Assembly: GCF_905171765.1 (NCBI RefSeq)
Contig: NC_053391.1
Span: 154,747,565-154,811,564, forward strand
Direction of reading: 5' to 3'
Length of the DNA stretch: 64,000 nt
Source: Bufo bufo
Taxonomy: Eukaryota; Chordata; Amphibia; Anura; Bufonidae
Shown: positions 1 to 9,324 of the stretch, piece by piece
Numbering within the stretch: the stretch's first letter is position 1
Layout of the letters: each line of letters opens with the position of its first letter
Notes under the pieces: model-generated
The model's database searches: none
Seen by the model: the letters and a program-made list of their open reading frames with translations, nothing else
What the model was told of the DNA's origin: nothing
Position numbers and translations under genes: made by a program

Positions 1-150
1 GCCATAATCATCCAAATTATAACAAATAAAGGCATGAAATATCTCGCTTTGCATGTAAGGAGTCTATCTCATATGTTAGTTTCACCTTTTAAGTTGCATT
101 ACTGAAATAAATGAACTTTGCATTATATTCAAATTTTTCGAGTTTCACCT
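1..150 (-). mobile_element. mariner/Tc1-type non-autonomous element end (fragment)
   Basis: Read on the minus strand, this stretch starts with GTGAAACTCGAAAAATTTGA and continues with the same text as the left end of the element at 54351-54540 (shared GGTGAAACTAACATAT and TTTGTTATAATTTGG blocks). Only the terminal 150 bp lie in the window; the rest is off the left edge. It is non-coding. It abuts a scrap of a different repeat at 151, so it is probably inserted in that repeat. Confidence 0.7.
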
Positions 151-232
151 GTATGTCTGTTTATTCTGGGTTACAAAAACAAGTTTTTGCACTTTGCTTC
201 TAGAGCCCTGCTATGTGCCATTACAACAGACT
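151..232 (+). mobile_element. Remnant of TTAA-type array unit
   Basis: The text TTTTTGCACTTTGC, TCTAGAG and CTGCTATGTGCCA here matches 31135-31185 in the array at 29888-32100. The same repeat therefore lies on both sides of the 229-29887 block, which suggests that the palindromic element, the TTAA element and the BEL/Pao element all lie inside one older TTAA-type element. Only about 80 bp survive on this side. Confidence 0.6.
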
Positions 233-872
233 AGTGTTGAGCGCGAATATCCGAATTACGAATATTTATTTCAAATATCGCAACTTCGAGAATTCGCTAA
301 TATTTTGAATATAGTGCTATATATTCGCTATATCGAATATTCGTCATTTTTAAACATCTAAAAACATGATTCCTCCCTGCTTCTTGCATTGGCCCACAAG
401 CAAATTAAGCAGGGAGGAATCATGACTTTAGATGGGAAAAATGACAAATATTCAAAAAAAATTATATATAGCAATATATCAAATATATTAGTTTTTTTGA
501 ATATTCGTAATATTCTAAAACAAGAATATATAGCAATATAGCGAATATTCAAAAAAATGAATATAGAGCAATTTAGCTAATATAGTGCTATAATATTCTT
601 TGTCTAATAGTTGTAATTTTTTTTTCATCTGATGTTCAGATTGGAAAAAAATTACAACTATTAAAAAAAAGATTATAGCACTATATTAGCTAAATTGCTC
701 TACATTTGTTTTGTTTTTTCGAATATTCGCTATATTGCTATATATTCTTGTTTTAGAATATTACAAATATTCGAAAAAACTAATATACAGCACTATATCG
801 AATATATTTGTTTTTTAGAATATTTATCTTTTTTTTCCATCTCAAATCATGATTCCTCCCTGCTTACGTTAC
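233..872. repeat. AT-rich palindromic element
   Basis: Very AT-rich sequence made of GAATATTCG-like words. A large inverted repeat spans about 401-865 (AAGCAGGGAGGAATCATG at 401 against CATGATTCCTCCCTGCTT at 848), centred near 633. A second hairpin at 365-424 uses the same CATGATTCCTCCCTGC word. The inner stem is AATAGTTGTAATTTTTTTTT (604) against its complement (645). There is no credible coding capacity; ORFs in it are by-products of AT-rich palindromes. The superfamily is not identified; it looks like a MITE or foldback repeat. Confidence 0.6.
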
Positions 873-1344
873 TTAACCACCTCAGCCCCTATGGCTTAAA
901 CACCCTGAAAGACCAGGCCACTTTTTACACTTCTGACCTACACTACTTTCACCGTTTATTGATCGGTCATGCAACTTACCACCCAAATGAATTTTACCTC
1001 CTTTTCTTCTCACTAATAGAGCTTTCATTTGGTGGTATTTCATTGCTGCTGACATTTTTACTTTTTTTGTTATTAATCGAAATTTAACGATTTTTTTGCA
1101 AAAAAATGACATTTTTCACTTTCAGTTGTAAAATTTTGCAAAAAAAACGAGATCCATATACAAATTTTGCTCTAAATTTATTGTTCTACATGTCTTTGAT
1201 AAAAAAAAAATGTTTGGGTAAAAAAAAAATGGTTTGGGTAAAAGTTATAGCGTTTACAAACTATGGTACAAAAATGTGAATTTCCGCTTTTTGAAGCAGC
1301 TCTGACTTTCTGAGCACCTGTCATGTTTCCTGAGGTTCTACAAT

Positions 1345-1645
1345 GCCCAGACAGTACAAACACCCCACAAATGACCCCATTTCGGAAAGTAGACACCCTA
1401 AGGTATTCGCTGATGGGCATAGTGAGTTCATCGAACTTTTTATTTTTTGTCACAAGTTAGCGGAAAATTATGATTATTTTTTTTTTTTTCTTACAAAGTC
1501 TCATATTCCACTAACTTGTGACAAAAAATAAAAAGTTCTATGAACTCACTATGCCCATCACGAAATACCTTGGGGTCTCTTCTTTCCAAAATGGGGTCAC
1601 TTGTGGGGTAGTTATACTGCCCTGGCATTCTAGGGGCCCAAATGT
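1345..1645. repeat. Palindrome, type B unit
   Basis: The left arm, containing GGCATAGTGAGTTCAT and TTGTCACAAGTTAG, is repeated inverted on the right (CTAACTTGTGACAA, ATGAACTCACTATGCC), centred near 1490 on a T-rich loop. It is the first member of the alternating palindrome series that resumes at 2503. It is non-coding. Confidence 0.75.
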
Positions 1646-1648
1646 GTG

Positions 1649-2502
1649 TTAAAGGGACTCTGTCACCACTTTCTAACCCCCCCTTTTCAAAGTATTGTTA
1701 TCTGCATGGCGCCCCTGTGATTATAAATGTGTTGTTAGAAGTTAAATTCGCCGTCTCCTTTTGATAAAAAGAGCTTTTATCTAACCTGTCAATCTTCTTG
1801 ATAAGGTGCCCAGGGCGTTTCTTTTCGTCTCAATCTGCCGCCCGCCGCCGCCACCGTTGGTGCCCAGCTCCTCCCCTCATGCTTTCAGCGCCGCCTGAAT
1901 GTAATCAAATACGCCTCCGGCTCTCTCTGTGCCCCCTCCTCCTTTTCAAAGATCCCGCGCGTGCGCACAGGGCTGTGCCTGATGCGCCCGTGCGGACATT
2001 TACAATCAGCCTCATTGAGCGAAGTGCGCATGCGCGCACTTCGCTCAACCTCCTCATCAGACGAGCACTGCAGCAGGCTGCAGTGCTCGTCTGATGAGGA
2101 GGTTGAGCGAAGTGCGCGCATGCGCACTTCGCTCAATGAGGCTGATTGTAAATGTCCGCACGGGCGCATCAGGCACAGCCCTGTGCGCACGCGCGGGATC
2201 TTTGAAAAGGAGGAGGGGGCACAGAGAGAGCCGGAGGCGTATTTGATTACATTCAGGCGGCGCTGAAAGCATGAGGGGAGGAGCTGGGCACCAACGGTGG
2301 CGGCGGCGGGCGGCAGAATGAGACGAAAAGAAACGCCCTGGGCACCTTATCAAGAAGATTGACAGGTTAGATAAAAGCTCTTTTTATCAAAAGGAGACGG
2401 CGAATTTAACTTCTAACAACACATTTATAATCACAGGGGCGCCATGCAGATAACAATACTTTGAAAAGGGGGGGTTAGAAAGTGGTGACAGAGTCCCTTT
2501 AA
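1649..2502. mobile_element. Foldback element: 854-bp near-perfect palindrome
   Basis: Begins TTAAAGGGACTCTGTCACC and ends with its exact complement. The centre is between 2075 and 2076 (GCACTGCAGCA/GGCTGCAGTGC), so there is essentially no spacer. Translating the arms from both strands gives the same 98-residue string apart from two residues, meaning the arms are about 99 percent identical over 400 bp. The central part is CpG-rich. An uninterrupted relative of the host site is present inverted at 2935-2960; comparison gives an insertion with a TAA duplication (Harbinger-like 3-bp size). It shares the terminal word AGGGA(C/T)TCTGTCACC with the foldback at 33760-40799. Confidence 0.8.
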
Positions 2503-4000
2503 GGAGTTTGAAATCAAATTCTGTAAAAAATGACCTGTGAAATCCGAAAGGTGCTCCTTGGAATATGGGCTCCTTTGCCCACCTAGGCTGCAAAAAAGTG
2601 TCACACATCTGGTATCTCTGTATTCAAGAGAAGTTGAGGAATGTGTTTTGGGGTGTCTTTTTACATATACCCATGCTGGGTGAGATAAATATCTTGGTCA
2701 AATGCCAACTTTGTATAAAAAAATGGGAAAAGTTGTCTTTTGCCAAGATATTTCTCTCACCCAGCATGGGTATATGTAAAATGACACCCCAAAACACATT
2801 CCCCAACTTCTCCTGAGTACGGAGATACCAGATGTGTGACACTTTTTTGCAGCCTAGGTGGGCAAAGGGGCCCATATTCCAAAGAGCACCTTTTGGATTT
2901 CACAGGTCATTTTTTACAGAATTTGATTTCAAACTCCTTACCACACATTTGGGCCCCTAGAATGCCAGGGCAGTATAACTACCCCACAAGTGACCCCATT
3001 TTGGAAAGAAGAGACCCCAAGGTATTCGCTGATGGGCATAGTGAGTTCATGGAAGTTTTTATTTTTTGTCACAAGTTAGTGGAATATGAGACTTTGTATG
3101 AAAAAAAAAAAAAAAAATCAGCATTTTCCACTAACTTGTGACAAAAAATAAAAAATTCTAGGAACTCGCCATGCCCCTCACGGAATACCTTGGGGTGTCT
3201 TCTTTCCAAAATGGGGTCACTTGTGGGGTAGTTATACTGCCCTGGCATTTTCCAGGGGCCCTAATGTGTGGTAAGTAGGTAAATGACCTGTGAAATCCTA
3301 AAGGTGCTCTTTGGAATATGGGCCCCTTTGCCCACCTAGGCTGCAAAAAAGTGTCACACATGTGGTATCGCCGTATTCAGGAGAAGTTGGGGAATGTGTT
3401 TTGGGGTGTCATTTTACATATACCCTTGCTGGGTGAGAGAAATATCTTGACAAAAGACAACTTTTCCAATTTTTTTATACAAAGTTGGCATTTGACCAAG
3501 ATATTTCTCTCACCCAGCATGGGTATATGTAAAATGACACCCCAAAACACATTCCCCAACTTCTCCTGAGTACGGTGATACCAGATGTGTGACACTTTTT
3601 TGCAGCCTAGATGCGCAAAGGTGCCCAAATTCCTTTTAGGAGGGCATTTTTAGACATTTGGATACTAGACTTCTTCTCACGCTTTGGGGCCCCTAGAATG
3701 CCAGGGCAGTATAAATACCCCACATGTGACCCCATTTTGGAAAGAAGACACCCCAAGGTATTCAATGAGGGGCATGGCGAGTTCATAGAAATTTTTTTTT
3801 TTTGGCACAAGTTAGCGGAAATTGATATTTTTAATTTTTTTCTCAGAAAGTCTCCCGTTCCGCTAACTTGGGACAAAAATTTCAATCTTTCATGGACTCA
3901 ATATGCCCCTCACGGAATACCTGGGGGTGTCTTCTTTCCGAAATGGGGTCACATGTGGGGTATTTATACTGCCCTGGCATTCTAGGGGCCCTAAAGCGTG
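2503..4000. repeat. Series of alternating palindromes (A-B-A-B)
   Basis: Four back-to-back palindromes. Type A, about 430 bp, is centred near 2720 and again near 3470 (words GGTGTCATTTTACATATACC, AGTGTCACACAT, AAGTTGGGGAATGTGTT and complements). Type B, about 300 bp, is centred near 3107 and 3833 (words GGCATAGTGAGTTCAT, CACAAGTTAG, CCAAAATGGGGTCAC and complements). The 83-residue ORFs reported on both strands here are mirror images of one another and are not genes. Confidence 0.75.
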
Positions 4001-4180
4001 AGAAGTCGTCTGGAATATAAATGTCTAAAAAATTTTACGCATTTGGATTCCGTGAGGGGTATGGTGAGTTCATGTGAGATTTTATTTTTTGACACAAGTT
4101 AGTGGAATATGAGACTTTGTAAGAAAAAAAAAATAATAATTCCGCTAACTTGGGCCAAAAAAATGTCTGGAGCCTTACAG
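4001..4180. other. Degenerate half-unit of type B
   Basis: Contains GTGAGTTCATGTGAGATTTT and GACACAAGTTAGTGGAATAT, i.e. more type B sequence without a full inverted partner, then passes into the GATCAATGACAGGG repeats. No gene is seen. Confidence 0.5.
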
Positions 4181-6110
4181 AGGGGTGATCAATGACAGGG
4201 GGGTTGATCAATGACAGGGGGGGTGATCAATGACAGGGGGGGTGATCAATGACAGGGGGGTGATCAGAGAGTCTATATGGGGTGATCACCACAGTCATTG
4301 ATCACGCCCGTGTAAGGCTTCATTCAGACGTCCGGATGCGTTTTGCGGATCCGATCCATCTATCAGTGCATCCGTAAAAATCATGCGGACGTCTGAATGG
4401 AGCTTTACAGGGGGGTAATCAATGACAGGGGGGTGATCAGGGAGTCTATATGGGGTGATCACCACAGTCATTGATCATGCCCCTGTAAGGCTTCATTCAG
4501 ACGTCCGGATGCAGTTTGCGGATCCGATCCATCTATCAGTGGATCCGTAAAAATCATGCGGACGTCTGAATGGAGCTTTACAGGGGGGTAATCAATGACA
4601 GGGGGGTGATCAGGGAGTCTATATGGGGTGATCACCACAGTCATTGATCACGCCCCTGTAAGGCTTCATTCAGACGTCCGGATGCGTTTTGTGGATCCGA
4701 TCCATCTATCAGTGCATCCGTAAAAATCATGCAGACATCTGAATGGAGCTTTACAGGGGGGTGATCAATGACAGGGGTGTAATCAATGACAGGGGGGTGA
4801 TCAGGGAGTCTATATGGGGTGATGACCACAGTCATTGATCACGCCCCTGTAAGGCTCCATTCAGACGTCCGGATGCGTTTTGCGGATCCGATCCATCTAT
4901 CAGTGGATCCGTAAAAATCATGCGGACGTCTGAATGGAGCTTTACAGGGGGGTAATCAATGACAGGGGTGTAATCAATGACAGGGGGGTGATCAGGGAGT
5001 CTATATGGGGTGATAACCACAGTCATTGATCACGCCCCTGTAAGGCTTCATTCAGACGTCCGGATGCAGTTTGCGGATCCGATCCATCTATCAGTGGATC
5101 CGTAAAAATCATGCGGACGTCTGAATGGAGCTTTACAGGGGGGTAATCAATGACAGGGGGGGTAATCAATGACAGGGGGGTGATCAGGGAGTCTATATGG
5201 GGTGATCACCACAGTCATTGATCACGCCTCTGTAAGGCTTCATTCAGACGTCCGGATGCGTTTTGCGGATCCGATCCATCTATCAGTGCATCCGTAAAAA
5301 TCATGCAGACATCTGAATGGAGCTTTACAGGGGGGTAATCAATGACAGGGGTGTAATCAATGACAGGGGGGTGATCAGGGAGTCTATATGGGGTGATAAC
5401 CACAGTCATTGATCATGCCCCTGTAAGGCTTCATTCAGACGTCCGGATGCGTTTTGCGGATCCGATCCATCTATCAGTGCATCCGTAAAAATCATGCGGA
5501 CATCTGAATGGAGCTTTACAGGGGGGTGATCAGGGAGTCTATATGGGGTGATCACCACAGTAATTGATCATGCCCCTGTAAGGCTTCATTCAGACGTCCG
5601 GATGCGTTTTGCGGATCCGATCCATCTATCAGTGCATCCGTAAAAATCATGCGGACATCTGAATGGAGCTTTACAGGGGGGTGATCAGGGAGTCTATATG
5701 GGGTGATCACCACAGTCATTGATCACGCCCCTGTAAGGCTTCATTCAGACGCCCGGATGCGTTTTGCGGATCCGATCCATCTATCAGTGGATCCGTAAAA
5801 ATCATGCGGACGTCTGAATGGAGCTTTACAGGGGGTTGATCAATGACAGGGGGGTAATCAATGACAGGGGGGTGATCAGGGAGTCTATATGGGGTGATCA
5901 CCACAGTCATTGATCACGCCCCTGTAAGGCTTCATTCAGACGTCCGGATGCGTTTTGCGGATCCGATCCATCTATCAGTGGATCCGTAAAAATCATGCGG
6001 ATGTCTGAATGGAGCTTTACAGGGGGGTGATCAATGACAAGGGGGTGATCAATGACAGGGGGGAAATCAATGACAGGGGGGTGATCAGGGAGTCTATATG
6101 GGGTGATCAG
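4180..6110. repeat. Minisatellite of about 190-bp units with shorter sub-repeats
   Basis: About ten units are marked by CAGTCATTGATCA (near 4291, 4461, 4637, 4829, 5020, 5211, 5402, 5711, 5904, plus a variant near 5554). Spacing is mostly 191 bp, with 150-175 bp variants that lack some GATCAATGACAGGGGGG sub-repeats. Each unit contains an inverted pair: CATTCAGACGTCCG and its complement CGGACGTCTGAATG, about 80 bp apart. The repeated 64-residue minus-strand ORFs are a by-product of the period. Confidence 0.9.
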
Positions 6111-6204
6111 GGGTGATCAGGGGCTAATAAGGGGTTAATAAGTGACGGGGGGGGGTGTAGTGTAGTGTAGTGGTGCTTGGTGCTACTTTACTGAGCTGCC
6201 TGTG

Positions 6205-6520
6205 TCCTCTGGTGGTCGATCCAAACAAAGGGGACCACCAGAGGACCAGGTAGCAGGTATATTAGACGCTGTTATCAAAACAGCGTCTAATATACCTGTT
6301 AGGGGTTAAAAAAAACACATCTCCAGCCTGCCAGCGAACGATCGCCGCTGGCAGGCTGGAGATCAACTCTCTTACCTTCCGTTCCTGTGAGCGCGCGCGC
6401 CTGTGTGCGCGCGTTCACAGGAAATCTCGCGTCTCGCGAGATGACGCGTATATGCGTCCAGGCGGAATGAATCAACCACCTCCAGGACGCGTCTGTGCGT
6501 ACAGCGGTCCGGAGGTGGTT
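6205..6520. repeat. Right-end ladder of hairpins in the TTAA element
   Basis: Consecutive inverted repeats: 6205-6217/6233-6245 (TCCTCTGGTGGTC); 6254-6271/6281-6298 (18-bp perfect stem, 9-nt loop); 6319-6336/6346-6363 (18-bp perfect stem, 9-nt loop); 6384-6421 (GTGAGCGCGCGC-type stem); 6424-6431/6435-6442 (ATCTCGCG); 6443-6458 (GACGC/GCGTC); and 6475-6520, where the terminal repeat itself pairs with an inner copy AACCACCTCC. These probably act as transposase-recognition or regulatory structure; that role is inference. Confidence 0.8.
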
Positions 6521-6522
6521 AA

Positions 6523-6658
6523 ACCTACTGTTTCCATAGAATGGCGCTAGAGGAATTACAGAGTAATAGACAGTCTGGTTAGACTAAAAGGTCAGAGATA
6601 CCAAAATTCTTCTAATGCCACATCGCAAAAGGCACTTCATAGTGCTGCACCTGCCACA
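6523..6658 (+). repeat. BEL/Pao 5' LTR, 3' portion only
   Basis: 136 bp, ending GCACCTGCCACA, matching 29752-29887 with three visible mismatches. The part upstream of the TTAA at 6519-6522 (about 984 bp in the 3' LTR) is absent; the TTAA element lies there instead, and its far side does not resume LTR sequence. Confidence 0.9.
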
Positions 6659-6822
6659 GTGAAACTATTACCCTCAGAGAGCGAAGCGATAGCGCTCCTC
6701 AACTTGCACAGTAAAGAGCACATTAGAGCAGCGAAGCGCCAGCATATACCACTGCGCAGCAACTGTTCCTTGAGTGAGCAAGCAAAGACATCTCAGCAGA
6801 ACTTCCATAAATGCCATAGAAT
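6659..6822 (+). other. BEL/Pao leader between LTR and gag
   Basis: Non-coding spacer between the LTR end (CA at 6657-6658) and the first gag-like reading frame. A primer-binding site is expected just after 6658 (GTGAAACTATTACC), but its tRNA could not be assigned by eye. Confidence 0.5.
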
Positions 6823-7837
6823 GTGTGTGCATTAGTCAAACTGCAGCCGACTCTTAAAGTGGCAGAACGGCAAAGGCAAAAAGAAGTTAAGATCATAGAA
6901 GCCAGACTCAGAGTACACAAAGAGGATATGAATCAGAGTAGTTATAGGTTCAAATCTGTACTAAGTAAAGAAGCAGACTCCTACTTTCCTACATACTCCC
7001 AGGAGAATGGAAGGAAATCTCCAGCACTTAGTGAGGAAATAAGTCATTATCCTTCCATCCCTGCTCAGAAAGACAAATAGAGGCCTAGTCCAGTGTTAGG
7101 AAAAAGGTGGGTGGATTTACCCTCTATCTCTGCCGGAAAATATAAAGAAAAGGCCTCACCTAATTCAGAAGTAAGTGAGAAAATAGAACTGGATGATTCT
7201 ATTCCTAGATGCCACGGCAACGCTCAGGAGAATGTTACAACCATTGTCCCAGCAAGACCACAGAGAACAGTCCTAGCTAGACTTCCCGATCCAGAACCTA
7301 CTGTATTTTCAGCAGACGTACTGAAGTTCATACAGTGGAAGGCAAGTTTTGAGATGATCATTGAGCATCATTGCTTCAGTCCAGTTGACAAGTTATTCTA
7401 CCTTCAGAGATATGTTGATGGAGAAGCCAAGGAAGTTCTTGAACTTCTATAGAAAAGGCAAAGAAGCCTACAAACAAGCTTGCGAAAAATTGAATGCAAG
7501 ATATGGTCATCCTTTCTTAGTACAAAGATCCTTTAGAGAGAAACTGAATAACTGGTCTAAAATAGGTCCTAAAGAACACTTCAAACTCCAAAAGTATGGT
7601 GACTTCCTGCAAGCATGCAGCAATGCCATACCACATGTACGAGGACTAGAAGTACTGAATGATTATCTAGAAAACCACAGGATGCTAACTAAGCTACCTG
7701 AAGAAGTGGCTTCTAGATGGATTCGCTATGTGACTGAACAGTTAGATCTAGGTAAGGACTTCCCAAGTTTTAAAGGGTTCTCTGAGTTCATCAATAAGGA
7801 AGCACGGATAGCATATAATCCAGTAACAGCATCTTAG
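6823..7837 (+). pseudogene. BEL/Pao gag, N-terminal and DUF1759-like part (broken)
   Basis: Gag structural protein of a BEL/Pao element. The frame opened at 6823 meets an in-frame TAG at 7078-7080 and continues in the same frame to 7452. Homology then shifts by one base near 7445 into the frame ending at 7837. The region around 7320-7840 has the pattern of the gag-like DUF1759 family (a WKASFEMIIEH-type start, YVDGEAKEVLEL, then CEKLNARYGHP and a long helical tail). At least one stop and one frameshift make it a pseudogene. The true start codon is uncertain because the frame is already open upstream. Confidence 0.75.
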
Positions 7838-7967
7838 GTCTTAAAATCCTTAGAAGAAAGGCCTGTGAGATATATAAGACGCGCAAGAGCAACCAGCTTT
7901 GCAACCAACACAGCAGCTAAAGGTCCAGATAGATACCTATGAGAGCCTGTTCAAAGTTACTACTGGG

Positions 7968-8096
7968 TGAATGGTAGGTAGGTTAAAGGAACGCAACACT
8001 CACCAAGATCTGATAAAGTATCAAAACTTTATTGCTTCTTCATAGCAAGAGATGTGCAGGCAGGGGAGCGGCATGGCCCTGTGGTGTGGATCGGCA
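7968..8096. mobile_element. Small retroposed insertion with 19-bp duplication
   Basis: GTTCAAAGTTACTACTGGG occurs at 7949-7967 and again at 8097-8115, bracketing 129 bp of sequence foreign to gag. On the minus strand the insert contains AAGCAATAAAGTTTTGATAC and ends in a CCTACCTACCATTCA-type short repeat. This is the form of a SINE, or of a 5'-truncated LINE or Penelope 3' end, on the minus strand. Family unknown. Confidence 0.75.
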
Positions 8097-8115
8097 GTTC
8101 AAAGTTACTACTGGG

Positions 8116-8496
8116 ATCAGTAGAGGGACAGAACCAACAAATCTTCAGACTTCCTTCAAATGTATATTCTGTGGAGAGAACCACTCCATACACAAGTGCC
8201 AACAATTGAAGGAGATGTCCCCAGATGAAAAGAAAAAGATTGTGTTGGATAACAAACTGTGTTTTGGATGTCTAAGAAAAGGCCATGTTACTAAGGAGTG
8301 TAAGAAAAAGGCCAGATGCAGCGTTTGCAAAGGAGGCCATCCTACACCACTACATGAAGAACGTCCAAAAAAAGATAAATCCTCAATACCTAAAGATACT
8401 GAGCAAGAAAAAAGTATCGGTATTCTCTTGCAGAGTGAGGGAAAGAGAAAGCAAATGCACATCAATGGTTGTACCAGTGTGCATATTAAATCCTAA
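8116..8496 (+). pseudogene. BEL/Pao gag C-terminal zinc-knuckle region (broken)
   Basis: The frame carries a cysteine/histidine-rich block typical of BEL/Pao gag. CIFCGENHSIHKC is followed by a KLCFGCLRKGHVTKEC knuckle (C-x2-C-x4-H-x4-C) and a last CSVCKGGHPTPLH half. These bind the element RNA. The frame ends at 8496, while homology to the protease continues in the neighbouring frame from about 8440, so there is a frameshift at the gag-protease boundary. Whether it was programmed or is damage cannot be told from one copy. Confidence 0.8.
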
Positions 8497-8680
8497 AAGG
8501 AGGAACAAGAAGGTATACGCCTACGCGCTACTGGATGCCCAGAGTGATGTCACCTTCATTGATCAAGAAATCTGCAAGAAATTACAAGTGGCTACACAAC
8601 CAGTGAAGCCCAAACTCACCACAATGATGGGGAGAGACACGTTAGTGAACAGTCAAAGGGTCAAAGGACTGAGCCAATAA
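8440..8680 (+). pseudogene. BEL/Pao aspartic protease (broken)
   Basis: Contains YALLDAQSDVTFID, the BEL/Pao form of the retroviral-type aspartic protease active site (the usual D-S/T-G is D-A-Q here, as common in this clade). Flanking strands VPVCILN and KKLQV are consistent. The frame stops at 8680, where the family normally continues, so it is truncated by mutation. Confidence 0.75.
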
Positions 8681-8966
8681 ATGGGAGCACCTATCTGTCA
8701 TATCTCATGAAATGTCCCAGCTGAAGGAGTGTGGTGATTTTTTGATAGGTTATGATTGTCCCGGACCCTTGGCACCACAAAAAGTAATCACAGGAGGAAA
8801 GGGTGAACCCTATGCTGTTCAAATTGATCTAGGATGAGGTGTTTTTGGAGCAAAACAACAGATCATAAACTCAAGACAGGTGACAGTATTGTGTCATCGA
8901 ATATCTGTCGAAGAGTTACCAACTGTAAGTCCAGCAAAAGTAATCAAGATTCTTGAATCCGACTTA
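8681..8966 (+). pseudogene. BEL/Pao protease-RT linker and RT start (broken)
   Basis: Translated pieces such as HEMSQLKECGDFLIGYDCPG and IKILESDLRHKF match the segment that precedes RT in BEL/Pao polyproteins. An in-frame TGA lies near 8834-8836. The sequence is cut at 8979/8980 by the antisense L1 and resumes at 14678. Confidence 0.65.
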
Positions 8967-9324
8967 AGACATAAGTTCTTTTTTATTTTATTTTATTTTT
9001 TATAAAATTTTACTTAAATATAGTAACGTAACAAGGTACATGTAAAGCATCCTATACATCTAGCAAGACGTTGAAGTTGAAAAGGATATATTACATTCCA
9101 TAATGACTTGTAACAGTATTCTTGATAGAGGTGATACACAGTTGTGTTTACAATCACACATTGTTGTTAGTATACCATATATTGTTATAGAGTTGGTTTA
9201 AAGCATCTCCAAAAGTGGAGTAAAACACCTCATGGTTTGCATGTTTAAGTAAAATTATAGTATATATACTTATCATCTTAGCTATTGAGGGTACGTAAGT
9301 ACCTTCCATGCATTAGTCAGGGTG

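Larger units (their letters stand above)
873..6522. mobile_element. 5.65-kb non-autonomous TTAA-flanked DNA transposon
   Basis: TTAA at 873-876 is followed by CCACCTCAGCCC, and the other end reads GGACCGCTGT... as its complement, finishing GAGGTGG then TTAA at 6519-6522. A 4-bp TTAA duplication with short terminal repeats beginning CCACCTC fits piggyBac or Kolobok; the two cannot be separated without a transposase, and none is present. The inside consists of serial palindromes (1345-4000), an inserted foldback (1649-2502), a minisatellite (4180-6110) and a right end of stacked hairpins (6205-6520). The right flank continues directly into BEL/Pao LTR sequence, whose intact copy at 29748-29751 has TTAA at exactly this point. 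The left flank does not show the matching LTR half. Confidence 0.75.

Noticed and set aside
1798..2353. Pair of about 100-residue genes on opposite strands
   Set aside because: They are the same translation of the two arms of a palindrome; the reverse frames likewise. No homology recognised.
4641..5910. Family of repeated 64-residue minus-strand ORFs
   Set aside because: They repeat with the minisatellite period and are interrupted in variant units.
873..6522. Helitron, because of the terminal hairpins
   Set aside because: TTAA duplication and inverted termini are present, and there is no TC/CTRR end pair.
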